Source of the DNA: Rhodospirillaceae bacterium
GTDB lineage: Bacteria > Pseudomonadota > Alphaproteobacteria > SHVP01
DNA: 64,000 nt
Assembly: GCA_002722055.1 (NCBI GenBank)
Contig: PBKD01000005.1
Span: forward strand, 1-64,000
Reading direction: 5' to 3'
Shown here: positions 37,824 through 48,581 of the stretch, piece after piece
Layout of the letters: every line of letters begins with the position of its first letter
Numbering within the stretch: position 1 is the first letter of the stretch
Program-made: the position numbers and the translations under genes
Notes under the pieces: generated by a model
Told to the model about the DNA's origin: nothing
The model's database searches: none
What the model saw: only the letters and a program-made list of their open reading frames with translations

Positions 37824-40103
37824 TTGAAAATTATTAATAAGATACAATTTTTGCTATTTATAAATATGTTACTTATTTTTTTGTCCTGTGTTTTTTTATC
37901 AAACGTAAATGCACAAAGTAATTCCAATATTATTATAAAAGGTAATCAAAGGGTTGAGAAAGAAACAATAATCTCATATATGACTTTTAATTTACGCGAT
38001 AGAGTGTCAAGAAGTGAAATAAATAACTCACTTAAGTCATTATACGCAACTGGTTTATTTAGAGATGTTCAAATCCAAAGAGACGGAAATACTATCATTA
38101 TTTCAGTGATTGAAAATCCAATTATTAATGGAGTATTTTTTGAAGGTAACAAAAGATTAAAATCAGAAGATTTAAAAACTGAGGTTCAGTTATCACCCGG
38201 AAGCACATATACTAAATCTAAAGTAAGTGTTGATGTTCAAAGAATAATTCAGTTGTATAGGTTTAGTGGAAGATTTGGAGCTATAGTTGAACCAAAAATA
38301 ATTAAATTAAAAGACAATAGAGTCAACTTAATTTTTGAAATACAAGAAGGCCCAATAACTAAAATTGAAAAAATTGATATTATAGGAAACTCTATTTTTT
38401 CTGATCAAAGACTTAGAAGAGAAATAGCAAGTAAAAGTAAATCTATTTTAAGACCATTAACATCTGCGGATAGGTATGATCCCGATAGATTATCATTAGA
38501 TAAAGAGTTATTAAGAAAACTATATAATGAGAATGGATATATTGATTTTAGAGTTAACTCAGCTACAGGAGAACTTTCACTTGATAACTCTAGTTTTTAT
38601 GTATTATTTTCAATTTTTGAAGGAAAAAAATACTCAATTAGAGATATCAATTTTAAATCTAGTATTAAATCTTTAAACTTAGAGAATTTAAAAAGTGTAG
38701 TAACTATTAAAAAGGGATCTATATATAACTCTTCTTTATTAGAGAAATCAGTTAATAAAATTTCAGATGAACTTGGTAATCAGGGTTATGCATTTGTAAA
38801 TGTTCAATCAGTACTGGATTTAGATAGAAGTTCTAATTTAGTGGATATTACTCTAAATATATCAGAGTCATCAAAGGTCTACGTAGAAAGAATTAATATT
38901 AGAGGTAATGAGAGAACACTTGATAAAGTTATCAGAAGAGAATTTACATTTTCTGAAGGTGATCCATATAATTCTCAAAAAATTTCTGAGTCTGTAAATA
39001 AAATTAGAAATTTAGGAATTTTTGAAAAAGTTGATTTAGAAACAAATAGAGGTACTTCAAACGATAAAACAATTTTAGATTTAAAGATTCAGGAAAAATC
39101 TACAGGAGAATTAAGTCTAGGTATGGGAATATCTTCTTCAGATGGACCACTAGGTGATTTTTCAGTTAAAGAAAGAAATTTTCTAGGTAAAGGACAGAAA
39201 CTTTCAACATCTCTAAGGTTATCATCTAAGACTCAAGAAATAGATTTATCATTTACAGATCCATATTTTTTAGATAATAATTATTCTGCAGGTTTTGATT
39301 TATTCAGAAAATCTGCTGATCTTCAAGATACTAGTTCTTTTAATTCAAAAACGGTCGGTTTTAGTTTGCGGGTGGGTTACCCATTAAGTGAAAAACTTAA
39401 AAGTAAATTATCATATACTCTTCGTAAAGATACAATAGCAGATTTTTCAAGTGATATCTCGTCTTTCATCAGATCGGAAAAGGGATCAAATTTAGAATCG
39501 TCAATTGGGTATGAATTATCTTATAATGAATTAAATAGTTTTATGTTCCCAACTGAAGGTTATTTGTTCAGATTTTCCCAAACTTTTGCTGGCTTAGGTG
39601 GCGATAAAACTTTCATTAAAAATACTATCGATTATAGTTATTATAATGAAATATGGGAAAATATAGTCACAAATATTGTATTTAACCAAGGGTATATTCA
39701 TGGCTTAGGTGATGATGTAAGTATAGTTGATAGATTTTTTGTGGGTGGTTCTAACCTTAGAGGTTTTAAAAGTGGTGGGATTGGTCCCCGGGATGTTGTC
39801 ACTGATGACTCTTTGGGAGGTAATATGTATTATTCTGGAACAGCACAAGTAAAATTTCCTTTGAGCAGAGATTCAGATTTGCCTGTAAAAGGTCTATTTT
39901 TTACTCAGATAGGTAGCTTGACAATGATTGATGTAAGCGGTAACAACCTATCTGATATTGGTAGTCCAAGAGTTTCTGTAGGTATTGGTACATCCTGGCA
40001 GACTCCTGTAGGCCCTCTAAGAATAGATTATTCAGAAGCTGTCAAAAAACAAAGTTTTGATAAAACACAAAAAATATATTTTAGTTTTGGAACGAGGTTT
40101 TAA
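37824..40103 (+). CDS. bamA: Outer membrane protein assembly factor BamA
   Basis: 759 residues from TTG 37824; no ATG fits before the signal peptide. Residues 1-31 are a signal peptide ending NVNA-Q. Five POTRA domains follow (about 32-430), then the Omp85 beta-barrel with the GSNLRGFKSGGIGPRD segment (VRGF/Y-type motif of strand 16 loop L6) and a C-terminal phenylalanine (YFSFGTRF). It folds and inserts outer-membrane proteins as the core of the BAM complex. skp begins directly after its stop. Confidence 0.95.
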   Translation: MKIINKIQFLLFINMLLIFLSCVFLSNVNAQSNSNIIIKGNQRVEKETIISYMTFNLRDRVSRSEINNSLKSLYATGLFRDVQIQRDGNTIIISVIENPIINGVFFEGNKRLKSEDLKTEVQLSPGSTYTKSKVSVDVQRIIQLYRFSGRFGAIVEPKIIKLKDNRVNLIFEIQEGPITKIEKIDIIGNSIFSDQRLRREIASKSKSILRPLTSADRYDPDRLSLDKELLRKLYNENGYIDFRVNSATGELSLDNSSFYVLFSIFEGKKYSIRDINFKSSIKSLNLENLKSVVTIKKGSIYNSSLLEKSVNKISDELGNQGYAFVNVQSVLDLDRSSNLVDITLNISESSKVYVERINIRGNERTLDKVIRREFTFSEGDPYNSQKISESVNKIRNLGIFEKVDLETNRGTSNDKTILDLKIQEKSTGELSLGMGISSSDGPLGDFSVKERNFLGKGQKLSTSLRLSSKTQEIDLSFTDPYFLDNNYSAGFDLFRKSADLQDTSSFNSKTVGFSLRVGYPLSEKLKSKLSYTLRKDTIADFSSDISSFIRSEKGSNLESSIGYELSYNELNSFMFPTEGYLFRFSQTFAGLGGDKTFIKNTIDYSYYNEIWENIVTNIVFNQGYIHGLGDDVSIVDRFFVGGSNLRGFKSGGIGPRDVVTDDSLGGNMYYSGTAQVKFPLSRDSDLPVKGLFFTQIGSLTMIDVSGNNLSDIGSPRVSVGIGTSWQTPVGPLRIDYSEAVKKQSFDKTQKIYFSFGTRF

Positions 40104-40664
40104 ATGAATAAAAGTTTAATTAGTAAAATTTTAATATTTTTTATTATTATTATTATACCTTACAACGTTTTTGCTGAAAATTTTAAACCTGCAATTATTG
40201 GTATACTTGATATTCAAAGAATAAAAAAAGAGTCTAAAGCAATAATAAGTATTAGAGATCAGATTACTGGTGAAAGACTGAAATATGAAAAAAAATTTCG
40301 CTCAAAAGAAGAAATCTTAAGAAAAGAAGAACAGGAAATTGCAAAACAAAGAACTGTTTTATCTGAAGAAGCATTTAAGAAGAAAAATAATGAATTTAGA
40401 AAAAAAGTACAGAGTTTACAAGAAAGAATGCAAAAAGCATCTCAGCTTCTTCAAAAAGCTGAGGCAGAAGCTATAAGAGAATTTAATAATAATTTACGGC
40501 CTATTTTAATTGAGTCGTCTAATGCGTTTTCTGTTAATGTAGTTCTTTTTGCTTCTCAAGTTGCTTTTGCACCCAGGAGCTTAGACCTTACATCGGATGT
40601 AATGAAAAGGTTAGATGCTGAACTTCCAGCTATTGAAGTTAAATTTCAAGAATTGGTTAAGTAG
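40104..40664 (+). CDS. skp: OmpH/Skp-family periplasmic chaperone
   Basis: 186 residues. A signal peptide (about 1-24, ending VFA-E) precedes the IGILDIQRI strand typical of Skp/OmpH, and then a long charged coiled coil (about 50-135, rich in Lys/Glu/Gln) that forms the tentacles of the trimer. Skp holds unfolded outer-membrane proteins on the way to BamA, encoded just upstream without a gap. Sequence similarity in this family is low, but order and architecture agree. Confidence 0.88.
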   Translation: MNKSLISKILIFFIIIIIPYNVFAENFKPAIIGILDIQRIKKESKAIISIRDQITGERLKYEKKFRSKEEILRKEEQEIAKQRTVLSEEAFKKKNNEFRKKVQSLQERMQKASQLLQKAEAEAIREFNNNLRPILIESSNAFSVNVVLFASQVAFAPRSLDLTSDVMKRLDAELPAIEVKFQELVK

Positions 40665-40665
40665 T

Positions 40666-41691
40666 TTGGCAGATCCAAGATTTTTTAAAAATGTTGGCCC
40701 ATTTTCTCTTAATGAAATTTTAAGCCATTGTAATATATATAATAATGAATTAGACGGTGATTTAATTATAGATGATGTTTCCTACTTGGGTGCATCTTCA
40801 AAAGGAAAAATTTCATTTATGGATGACAGCTCTTTAATTAATGATTTAAAAAAAACAAAAACAGAATTCTGTTTTATTTCAAATGAATATATTACTTATG
40901 CTCCAAAATCAATTAGTTTAGTAATTTGTGACCAACCAAGATCTGCATATGCTTTGGCAGCACAGAAATTTTACCCTGATGTTTCAGATGTAAGTATGAT
41001 ATATAAAAATTCTTCATCCAAAAAAAATCTAGATATTCATAATACCTGTAAAATTTCTGATAGTACATATATTTCAGAAGGTGTTAAAATAGGAAAAAAC
41101 TCTATAATCGGACCTAACACTGTTATAGGAAAGGGAGTAATAATAGGTAATAATTGTTCTATTCATTCAAATACAACAATTACACATTGTTTAATTGGTA
41201 ATAATGTTGAAATATTACCTGGAACCAGAATAGGCCAAGATGGCTTTGGTTTTATCCCAAATAAAGAAAAACATATAAAAATTCCTCAGCTTGGGAGAGT
41301 TTTAATTGGTGATAATGTAAATATTGGATCAAATTGTACTATTGATAGAGGTGCTGGTCCAGATACAGTTATTGGTAATGGTTGTTTTTTAGATAACCTT
41401 GTTCATATTGCTCATAATGTAATTTTAGGTTCTGGCTGTATAATTGCTGGTCAAGTTGGAATTGCTGGAAGTACAATTCTTGGTGATTATGTTATGATAG
41501 CTGGACAAGGAGGGATATCCGGTCATTTAAAAATTGGAAGTGGAACTAAATTTGCTGTTAAATCAGGTGTAATTAATGATATACCTCCAGGAGGAACATA
41601 TGGCGGTTTTCCTGCAGTTCCTATTAGAGATTGGCATAGACAAACATTAACTATAAAAAATATTTCAAAAATAAATAGAGGTAAAAAATGA
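40666..41691 (+). CDS. lpxD: UDP-3-O-(3-hydroxyacyl)glucosamine N-acyltransferase
   Basis: 341 residues from TTG 40666, right after the skp stop. The open frame reaches back to an ATG at 40615 inside skp, but [15 protein letters not shown] is the family N-terminus. Adds the N-linked hydroxyacyl chain in lipid A synthesis. N-terminal uridine-binding domain (to about 105), then a left-handed beta-helix of hexapeptide repeats, with the catalytic His in [13 protein letters not shown]. Overlaps fabZ by four bases. Confidence 0.95.
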   Translation: MADPRFFKNVGPFSLNEILSHCNIYNNELDGDLIIDDVSYLGASSKGKISFMDDSSLINDLKKTKTEFCFISNEYITYAPKSISLVICDQPRSAYALAAQKFYPDVSDVSMIYKNSSSKKNLDIHNTCKISDSTYISEGVKIGKNSIIGPNTVIGKGVIIGNNCSIHSNTTITHCLIGNNVEILPGTRIGQDGFGFIPNKEKHIKIPQLGRVLIGDNVNIGSNCTIDRGAGPDTVIGNGCFLDNLVHIAHNVILGSGCIIAGQVGIAGSTILGDYVMIAGQGGISGHLKIGSGTKFAVKSGVINDIPPGGTYGGFPAVPIRDWHRQTLTIKNISKINRGKK

Positions 41692-42185
41692 CAGATACGA
41701 ATATTAAACAAAATTCTAGTTTAATTTTACCTTCCGTTGATATTAATAGAATTATGGAAATGATACCTCACAGATATCCTATGTTAATGATCGATCAAGT
41801 TACAAAAATGATTCCAGATAAAAGTGCAACTGGAATTAAAAATGTGAGTATAAATGAACCACAATTTCAAGGCCATTTCCCTAATCATCCAATAATGCCA
41901 GGAGTTATGTTGGTTGAATCAATGGCGCAGACAGCCGCTGTTTTGGTTGTACATACTCTAGGCCCTGAAGCTGAGGGTAAGTTAGTGTATTTTATGTCAA
42001 TTGATGGTGCCAGGTTTAGAAAACCAGTAGTACCTGGGGATACATTGTATGTTAATGTTGAAAAATTAAGAAGTAGGGAGTTAGTATGGAAATTTAATGG
42101 TAAAGTCTTAGTTGAAAAAAAACTTGTTGCTGAAGCAGATTTTACTGCAATGGTGGTAGATAGAGAAAATGAACAAAATCCATAA
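41688..42185 (+). CDS. fabZ: 3-hydroxyacyl-[acyl-carrier-protein] dehydratase FabZ
   Basis: 165 residues; hot-dog fold dehydratase of fatty-acid elongation that competes with LpxA for hydroxyacyl-ACP. Motif [13 protein letters not shown] and the catalytic pair His ([12 protein letters not shown]) and Glu (MLVESMAQ) are visible. Translation starts at an ATGA overlap with lpxD and it overlaps lpxA by 17 bases. Confidence 0.95.
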   Translation: MTDTNIKQNSSLILPSVDINRIMEMIPHRYPMLMIDQVTKMIPDKSATGIKNVSINEPQFQGHFPNHPIMPGVMLVESMAQTAAVLVVHTLGPEAEGKLVYFMSIDGARFRKPVVPGDTLYVNVEKLRSRELVWKFNGKVLVEKKLVAEADFTAMVVDRENEQNP

Positions 42186-42969
42186 TACAGCAATAATTGA
42201 TTCAAATTCTCTGATTGACAACTCTGTTTCTATAGGACCTTTTTGTGTAATTGGACCAAATGTAAAAATTGAAAAAAATGTTAAAATAAGGTCAAATGTA
42301 GTTATTGATGGCTATACAGTTATTGGTGAAGGAACTGAAATTTTTCCATTTGCTTCTATAGGTTTACCACCACAAGATTTAAAATATAGAGGTGAGAAGT
42401 CAAAACTTAATATTGGGAAAGAATCAATAATTAGAGAATATGTTACTATTAATCCAGGAACAGAGGGAGGTGGTATGTTAACTATAACAGGCAATAAATG
42501 TCTGTTTATGGCTAGTTCTCATGTTGCTCATGACTGTAAAGTTGGAGATAATGTAATTTTAGCTAATAATGCTACTCTTGGGGGGCATGTAGAGGTGGGC
42601 GATTATGCATTTGTTGCAGGTCTAGCTGCTGTTCATCAATTTGTAAGAATTGGAGCCCACTCAATGGTTGGTGGAATGTCAGGCGTTGAAAATGATGTAA
42701 TTCCGTATGGAACTGTTACTGGAAATAGAGCAAGCTTATCAGGTTTAAATCTTATTGGTTTAAAGAGAAGAGGTTTTAATAGAGAAGATATTAACGGTTT
42801 GAGGCAAGCTTATAGAATGCTTTTTGCTCCAGAGGGTACTCTTCAGGAAAGAATAGAAGATGTTGCTCGTTTATATTCAAATAATTCTCTTGTACTTGAC
42901 ATTGTAAATTTTGTACAAAAAGACTCATCACGAAGAATTTGTCAACCTAGGATAGAAAGTATTGAGTAG
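42169..42969 (+). CDS. lpxA: Acyl-ACP--UDP-N-acetylglucosamine O-acyltransferase
   Basis: 266 residues. First step of lipid A synthesis. The left-handed beta-helix of hexapeptide repeats carries the catalytic His in [13 protein letters not shown], with [26 protein letters not shown] leading to the C-terminal helical domain. ATG 42169 gives the family N-terminus ([11 protein letters not shown]). Overlaps lpxI by eight bases. Confidence 0.95.
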   Translation: MNKIHNTAIIDSNSLIDNSVSIGPFCVIGPNVKIEKNVKIRSNVVIDGYTVIGEGTEIFPFASIGLPPQDLKYRGEKSKLNIGKESIIREYVTINPGTEGGGMLTITGNKCLFMASSHVAHDCKVGDNVILANNATLGGHVEVGDYAFVAGLAAVHQFVRIGAHSMVGGMSGVENDVIPYGTVTGNRASLSGLNLIGLKRRGFNREDINGLRQAYRMLFAPEGTLQERIEDVARLYSNNSLVLDIVNFVQKDSSRRICQPRIESIE

Positions 42970-43765
42970 AATAGCAATAATTGCGGGCAATGGTATTTTA
43001 CCAAAACTAGTTTATTTTGAATGTAAAAAACAAAAAAAAGAACCTTTACTAATTGGTCTTAAGGGTATTGATGAAAATATTTACCTAAATGGTATTGTCT
43101 CAAAAAAATTTCATTATGGTAAAGTTGGTAAAATACTTGAATATATAAAAATTAATGATTGTAGAGATATTATTTTAGTAGGTGCCTTCAAAAGGCCAAC
43201 CCTAAAATCTATTTCTGGTATAGATTTAAAGGGTGCAGCTTTAATTTCTAAAATAATAAAATCAAAAGGGGACAATAATTCTCTTGAAATACTCATAGAT
43301 TTTTTAAAAAAAGAAAACCTTAATGTTCTTGGTGTTAAAGATATATTACCATCCTTATTTGTAAAAAAAGGTTTGCTAACCGTCAGTAAAGTATCTAAAC
43401 AGCAAAATGAAGGGATACTAATTGCTCGAGATCTAATTGATAGTATCTCTAAGTATGATATTGGACAGTCAGTTATAATTTCTGCAAATAGAGTTCTAGG
43501 AGTCGAAGGTCCTGAAGGCACTGATTCTTTAATTAAAAGATGTAGTCAAATGTCATACGAAGAAAAACCAATATTAGTAAAAATACCTAAATTACACCAG
43601 GATATTAGAGTTGATTTACCCACAATAGGTTTGAATACAATAGAATTGCTAATTTCCTCAGGTTTTTCTGGCTTAGCAATTAAATCAGAACTAACAATAA
43701 TTTTGGAAAAAAATAAAGTAATAAGTTTAGCAAATAAGAATAATTTATTTATTGTATCTATATAA
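42962..43765 (+). CDS. lpxI: UDP-2,3-diacylglucosamine diphosphatase LpxI
   Basis: 267 residues from TTG 42962, inside the lpxA end. LpxI replaces LpxH in Alphaproteobacteria and splits UDP-diacylglucosamine to lipid X. The start [23 protein letters not shown] is typical, as are [12 protein letters not shown] and [22 protein letters not shown], which holds the catalytic-region Asp. It lies between lpxA and lpxB, the usual place. Confidence 0.93.
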   Translation: MSRIAIIAGNGILPKLVYFECKKQKKEPLLIGLKGIDENIYLNGIVSKKFHYGKVGKILEYIKINDCRDIILVGAFKRPTLKSISGIDLKGAALISKIIKSKGDNNSLEILIDFLKKENLNVLGVKDILPSLFVKKGLLTVSKVSKQQNEGILIARDLIDSISKYDIGQSVIISANRVLGVEGPEGTDSLIKRCSQMSYEEKPILVKIPKLHQDIRVDLPTIGLNTIELLISSGFSGLAIKSELTIILEKNKVISLANKNNLFIVSI

Positions 43766-43781
43766 TTTTTGGTTAATTTAG

Positions 43782-44960
43782 ATGTTAAAGATAATAATTA
43801 TAGCTGGTGAGCATTCAGGTGATATTCTTGGATCTAAAGTTATGGCTTCAATTAAAAAATTTTATCAGGGTAAAATTTTTTTTGAGGGCGTTGGCGGACC
43901 ACTCATGCATAAAGAGGGTTTGTGTAAAAATTTAATACCATTTCAAGATTTATCTGTGATGGGTATAGTTGAAATAATTCCAAAATTAACAAGGTTAATA
44001 TCTCATCTTAGCTATTTAAGAAAATATATTATTTCAAGCAAACCTGATATTTTAATTACAATTGACTCACCAGATTTTAATTTTAGAATTGTTTCTAAAC
44101 TTAAAAAATATAAATTTTCAAAAATACATTTTGTTGCTCCTTCTGTTTGGGCATGGCGACCAGGAAGAGCTAAAAAAATATCAAAATACTATGATCATTT
44201 ATTCACACTACTACCGTTCGAGCCTAAATTTTTTATAAAACATGGTCTGTCATCATCTTATATTGGAAATCCAGTTATTGAATCCTTTAAAGAAGGAAAT
44301 CAAAATTTTTTATCAAAACAAATGAACTTGAAATTAGACGATAAGATTCTTTTAGTTCTACCAGGTAGTAGATTAAATGAATTAAAAAGAATGTTGCCTG
44401 TTTATATTCATACTTCAATTATAATGATGAAGAAAATTGATAATCTTAAGGTTATATATATGGTCCCTGAAGAGTATATGAATATGACTAAAAAATATTT
44501 AAAAAATTTAAATTCTATATCCAATGATTTACCAAAAGTTTTTTCAGCAAAAGATAAGTATGATATTTTTCCTAGTGTAGATATTGCCTTAGCTACATCA
44601 GGAACAGTTTCATTAGAATTAGCAATATCTAAAATCCCTTCTGTTATAGGTTATAAAATGTCTTTTTTTACATATTTTATTTTAAAATTATTAGTAAGAA
44701 CAGAATGGATAAGTTTACCAAATATCATTCTTAATAAATTAATTTACCCTGAGTTTATTCAAAATAAATGCACTAGTAACAATTTATATGAAGCAGTTTC
44801 TAGTTTATTACTAGACGAACAAAAATATCAACGTCAAATTAATGAAATATCAAAAGTTAAAAAAGAACTTTTAGTTGAAGACAATCTTCTTGATGAATAT
44901 GTTCCTTCAATTATAGTAAATGAAAAATCTAAATATATAGTAAATGAAAAATCTAAATAA
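43782..44960 (+). CDS. lpxB: Lipid-A-disaccharide synthase
   Basis: 392 residues; GT-B glycosyltransferase family 19 joining lipid X to UDP-diacylglucosamine, on the inner membrane. AGEHSGDILGSKVM, the SPDFNFRI segment, VAPSVWAWRPGRAKKI and LPGSRLNELKRMLP are conserved. The last 16 residues are a duplicated octapeptide IVNEKSKY/IVNEKSK made by a tandem DNA repeat (see 44913-44960), beyond the family's normal end. Converges with gltA. Confidence 0.94.
   Translation: MLKIIIIAGEHSGDILGSKVMASIKKFYQGKIFFEGVGGPLMHKEGLCKNLIPFQDLSVMGIVEIIPKLTRLISHLSYLRKYIISSKPDILITIDSPDFNFRIVSKLKKYKFSKIHFVAPSVWAWRPGRAKKISKYYDHLFTLLPFEPKFFIKHGLSSSYIGNPVIESFKEGNQNFLSKQMNLKLDDKILLVLPGSRLNELKRMLPVYIHTSIIMMKKIDNLKVIYMVPEEYMNMTKKYLKNLNSISNDLPKVFSAKDKYDIFPSVDIALATSGTVSLELAISKIPSVIGYKMSFFTYFILKLLVRTEWISLPNIILNKLIYPEFIQNKCTSNNLYEAVSSLLLDEQKYQRQINEISKVKKELLVEDNLLDEYVPSIIVNEKSKYIVNEKSK
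44913..44960 (+). repeat. Tandem 24-bp duplication at the 3' end of lpxB
   Basis: Bases 44913-44936 and 44937-44960 are the same apart from the last base, where tat in the first copy is taa (stop) in the second. The duplication therefore lengthened LpxB by eight residues without breaking the frame. Confidence 0.9.
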
Positions 44961-44977
44961 ATTTCTTAAATATTAAT

Positions 44978-46291
44978 CTAACGCTCTGAAATATTTAGAT
45001 ATTTCCTTTGCTTTGATCCAGTATATAGTTGTCTTGGTCTACCAATTTTTTGATTTGGGTCTTCAATCATTTCAGTCCAGTGTGCTATCCAACCAACTGT
45101 TCTTGCTAAAGCAAAAAGAACTGTAAACATACTGCTTGGAAAACCCATTGCTTTAAGTATAATTCCTGAATAGAAGTCGACGTTAGGGAATAATTTTCTA
45201 TCTTGGAAATAACTATCATTTAAAGCTATTTCCTCTAACTTAAGTGCTAATTCTAAAAATGGTTCATTCTCAACTCCTAGAGAGTTTAATACTTCATGAG
45301 CACTTGCTTTAAGGGCTGCAGCTCTAGGGTCATAATTTTTATAAACTCTATGTCCAAAACCCATTAACCTAAATGGATCATTTTTATCTTTAGCTTTATT
45401 TATATATTCTTTTATATTTTCAACAGAACCTATTTCATTTAGCATTTTTAAAACTGCTTCATTGGCTCCACCATGAGCCGGCCCCCACAAGCTAGCTATA
45501 CCTGCTGCAATACATGCAAATGGGTTTGCGCCAGATGATCCCGCTAATCTTACTGTTGATGTTGATGCATTTTGCTCATGATCAGCATGCAAAATAAATA
45601 TTCTTGACATAGCTTTAGTTAGTATATCATTTTGTTCAAAGTCTTCACCAGGTACTGAAAACATCATATGAAGAAAATTTGAGACATAATCAAGTTTATT
45701 GCTTGGGTAAATAAATGGTTGTCCCACAGAAAATTTATATGCCATCGCAGAGATGGTAGGCATTTTAGCAACTAATCTGTTAGCCGATATTACACGGTGC
45801 TGAGGATCATCTATATCAAGACTATCATGGTAAAAAGCAGATAATGCTCCAACAACACCACACATAACAGCCATAGGGTGTGCGGCTCTCCTAAAACCCT
45901 TGAAGAAATCAGTCATTTGGTCATGAATCATTGTATGGTATGTAATAGTTTTTTTGAAACTATCTAATTCATTTTTTTGTGGTAGTTCTCCATTTAACAA
46001 TAAATAACATACCTCTAGATAGTCTCCATTTTCAGCTAATTCTTCAATACTATATCCTCTATGGAGGAGAACCCCCTCGTCACCATCTATAAAAGTTATT
46101 TGTGACTCGCAACTTGCTGTTGATGTAAAACCTGAGTCAAATGTGAATTTTCCTGTATCTTTATATAAAGACCTAATATCAATTACATCTGGCCCTAATG
46201 AACCCTTTACTAATGGAAGTTTTATACTAAAACCGTCACCAGAAAGTTCAGCACTAACATTATTTTCTTTAGAACTTTTTTTCTCAGACAT
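44978..46291 (-). CDS. gltA: Citrate synthase
   Basis: 437 residues from ATG 46291 (MSEKKSS), which has GGGGAAA ten bases before it; an ATG at 46306 would add five residues but has no such site. Type II hexameric enzyme: condenses acetyl-CoA with oxaloacetate. Catalytic His residues lie in [13 protein letters not shown] and [13 protein letters not shown], and the [18 protein letters not shown] segment is typical. A Ser/Lys-rich N-terminal tail precedes the core. Convergent with lpxB; neighbour order gltX-gltA is normal for Alphaproteobacteria. Confidence 0.95.
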   Translation of the reverse strand: MSEKKSSKENNVSAELSGDGFSIKLPLVKGSLGPDVIDIRSLYKDTGKFTFDSGFTSTASCESQITFIDGDEGVLLHRGYSIEELAENGDYLEVCYLLLNGELPQKNELDSFKKTITYHTMIHDQMTDFFKGFRRAAHPMAVMCGVVGALSAFYHDSLDIDDPQHRVISANRLVAKMPTISAMAYKFSVGQPFIYPSNKLDYVSNFLHMMFSVPGEDFEQNDILTKAMSRIFILHADHEQNASTSTVRLAGSSGANPFACIAAGIASLWGPAHGGANEAVLKMLNEIGSVENIKEYINKAKDKNDPFRLMGFGHRVYKNYDPRAAALKASAHEVLNSLGVENEPFLELALKLEEIALNDSYFQDRKLFPNVDFYSGIILKAMGFPSSMFTVLFALARTVGWIAHWTEMIEDPNQKIGRPRQLYTGSKQRKYLNISER

Positions 46292-46414
46292 AATTAATTT
46301 CCCCATAAATTTTTTTTATTATATTTTATTTCCATCTAAATATATATTTTGATATCTTTCTTTTAAATAATATATCTACAAAATTATGTAAGTATCTGTA
46401 AATATTGAATTATT

Positions 46415-47815
46415 TTACAAATAATATTTTTCTATACGTTTTATAGTATCTTTTTGACCAAGAATAAACATAATTTTAAAGATATTAGGTGAATTTTTAC
46501 TTCCTGTAATGCATGCCCTTAAGGGCATGGCTATATCCTTTAAACTCAAAGAATTATTTTTAGCAAATGATTTAGCAGAATTTTCTATATTGTTAACATT
46601 CCAATCATTAATCTCTTTAAGTTGTATTATGTAATTAATTATATTTTTTTTATTTGAATTTTTAATTATTTTTATTGTATCATTATTTAAATTTATAATT
46701 TTATTAAAAATAAATTTTGAATTATAAAATATATCATTTATATTATCATGTCTTTCAATTATATCACTCAATAAATACTCTAATTTAAATAAGTTATCTT
46801 TAATTATTTTTTCTCCATATTTCTTTTCAAGCAAATTATAAATACAGCTTAATATTTTATCTTGTGGAGTATTTTTTAAATAATAACTATTTATATTTTT
46901 TAATTTTTTTAAATCAAACCTTGAGGGTGCTTTTCTGATATTTTCAATTGAAAAAATATTTATTGCATCATTTTCTGATATAATTTCATCATCGCCATTT
47001 GACCACCCCAGGCGTAAAAGATAATTTTTCATAGCTTGAGGTAATATTCCCATATTCTTATATTCATCTACTCCTACAGCATTATTTCTTTTAGAGAGTT
47101 TTTTTCCATCTGAATCATGTATAAGTGGAATATGTGCAAAATTAGGTACTTTCCATCCTAGAGATCTAAATATGTTTATTTGTCTAATAGCATTATTAAG
47201 GTGATCATCACCTCTAATTATATGAGAAATATTCATATCGTAATCATCAACAACAACTGATAAAGTATAAGTGGGAGTTCCGTCAGACCTTAAAAGTATC
47301 ATGTCATCAAGTTGGTTATTATTAACTACTACTTTTCCTTGCACAAGATCGTTTAAAATTGTTTGGCCAACTTGAGGAGATTTAAATCTAACAACTGGTT
47401 TGATTTTCTTATCTTCTGCTTTTGGTATCCTATCTCTCCATAAACCATTATATGATTTAATTAAACCCTTTTCTCTAGATTCTTTTTTCATTCTTTGTAA
47501 TTCAATTTCACTAGCATAGCAGTAATATGCACAATTAATTTCAAGAAGGTAATCAATAATTTGTTTATATCTATTTATATTTTGTGATTGAAAAATAACT
47601 TGTTTTTCCCAATTTAATTCCAACCATTTAAGTCCATCAAATATTGCGTTTATAGCCTCTGTTGTTGAACGTAATTTATCTGTATCTTCAATTCTAAGGT
47701 AAAACTTACCATTTTTATTCATGGCGTAAAGCCAATTAAAAAGAGCAGTCCTAGCCCCACCTATGTGCAAGGTTCCAGTTGGTGACGGGGCAAATCGAGT
47801 TCTTACTTCAGACAT
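46415..47815 (-). CDS. gltX: Glutamyl-tRNA synthetase
   Basis: 466 residues. Class I synthetase with the HIGH motif in SPTGTLHIGGARTALFNW (about residues 11-28), the KMSKS equivalent KLSKR in DGKKLSKRNNAVGVDEY, and a helical anticodon-binding half that is very rich in Lys, Asn and Ile. Whether it is discriminating or also charges tRNA-Gln cannot be read directly; many alphaproteobacteria rely on GatCAB. In related genomes comEC commonly sits between lexA and gltX; it is absent here. Confidence 0.94.
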   Translation of the reverse strand: MSEVRTRFAPSPTGTLHIGGARTALFNWLYAMNKNGKFYLRIEDTDKLRSTTEAINAIFDGLKWLELNWEKQVIFQSQNINRYKQIIDYLLEINCAYYCYASEIELQRMKKESREKGLIKSYNGLWRDRIPKAEDKKIKPVVRFKSPQVGQTILNDLVQGKVVVNNNQLDDMILLRSDGTPTYTLSVVVDDYDMNISHIIRGDDHLNNAIRQINIFRSLGWKVPNFAHIPLIHDSDGKKLSKRNNAVGVDEYKNMGILPQAMKNYLLRLGWSNGDDEIISENDAINIFSIENIRKAPSRFDLKKLKNINSYYLKNTPQDKILSCIYNLLEKKYGEKIIKDNLFKLEYLLSDIIERHDNINDIFYNSKFIFNKIINLNNDTIKIIKNSNKKNIINYIIQLKEINDWNVNNIENSAKSFAKNNSLSLKDIAMPLRACITGSKNSPNIFKIMFILGQKDTIKRIEKYYL

Positions 47816-47859
47816 ATCAAATACATATAAAAATTAAGCTATATATTTTCTATACGTAT

Positions 47860-48498
47860 TTATATATATAGTCTATATATTGCTGCTAATATTCCCTGTA
47901 TTTTTACTCTATTGGGGGCAAATACTTTTATTTCATAGTTTTCATTTGCAGGTTCGAGTGTTACAGATTTTTCGTCAGATTTAAATTTTTTTAATGTTGT
48001 CTCATGATCATCTATTAGTGCTACAACAACTGAACCATTATTTGCAAAATTAACTGATTTAATTATTGCTATATCGTTATCTAGTATCCCTAAGTCAACC
48101 ATAGAATCACCTTCAACTCTTAATGCAAAATACTGAAATCTTGGGTTAATCATAGTTTTTGGTATATCAATTACTTCAGTATCATTATTTATAGCTTCAA
48201 TTGCTGTTCCAGCTGCTATTTTTCCTACAAAAGGTATTGATATCAAATCTGTAGAGAAATATTTAGTTTTATGATTATCTAAATTATTAGGCAATTTAAC
48301 TACTTCTAATGCTCTTGCTTTGTGAGGCAATCTTCTAATAAAACCTCTTTCCTCTAAGCCTGATATTAGTCTATGAATACCAGATTTGGATTTTAAATTA
48401 AGAGCTAGCTTCATCTCTTCAAAAGATGGTGAAACACCTTTCTCTTCTAATACTTTTGATATATATAATAGTATCTCTGATTGTTTTTTAGTAAGCAT
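47860..48498 (-). CDS. lexA: LexA repressor (SOS regulator, self-cleaving)
   Basis: 212 residues. Winged helix-turn-helix at 1-65 (SKSGIHRLISGLEERGFIRR is the recognition part), then the S24 peptidase domain. The self-cleavage bond Ala96-Gly97 (GKIAAGT) and the catalytic dyad Ser132 (EGDSMVD) and Lys170 (ETTLKKF) are intact, so RecA-stimulated autocleavage is predicted. Two LexA-type sites lie in the 83-base gap upstream, so it should repress itself. No clear ribosome-binding site precedes the ATG. Confidence 0.94.
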   Translation of the reverse strand: MLTKKQSEILLYISKVLEEKGVSPSFEEMKLALNLKSKSGIHRLISGLEERGFIRRLPHKARALEVVKLPNNLDNHKTKYFSTDLISIPFVGKIAAGTAIEAINNDTEVIDIPKTMINPRFQYFALRVEGDSMVDLGILDNDIAIIKSVNFANNGSVVVALIDDHETTLKKFKSDEKSVTLEPANENYEIKVFAPNRVKIQGILAAIYRLYI

Positions 48499-48506
48499 AA
48501 TTATCC

Positions 48507-48544
48507 GAACAAAAATAGAACATTTGAATGTTCTATCATTGTTC
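48507..48544. promoter_or_regulatory. Paired alphaproteobacterial LexA boxes in the lexA promoter
   Basis: Two direct-repeat boxes of the alphaproteobacterial form GTTC-N7-GTTC are present in opposite orientation: GAAC-N7-GAAC at 48507-48521 and GTTC-N7-GTTC at 48530-48544. The inner halves also form the inverted repeat AGAACATT-TG-AATGTTCT (48517-48534). The nearer box ends eight bases from the lexA start codon, well placed to block transcription. Confidence 0.85.
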
Positions 48545-48581
48545 TCTTTGAATGTAAATAATAAATTATAAAAATTTATAT

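Noticed and set aside
44950-44995. Imperfect stem across the lpxB and gltA stop codons as a terminator
   Set aside because: The stem is interrupted, AT-rich and lies partly in coding sequence; too weak to list.
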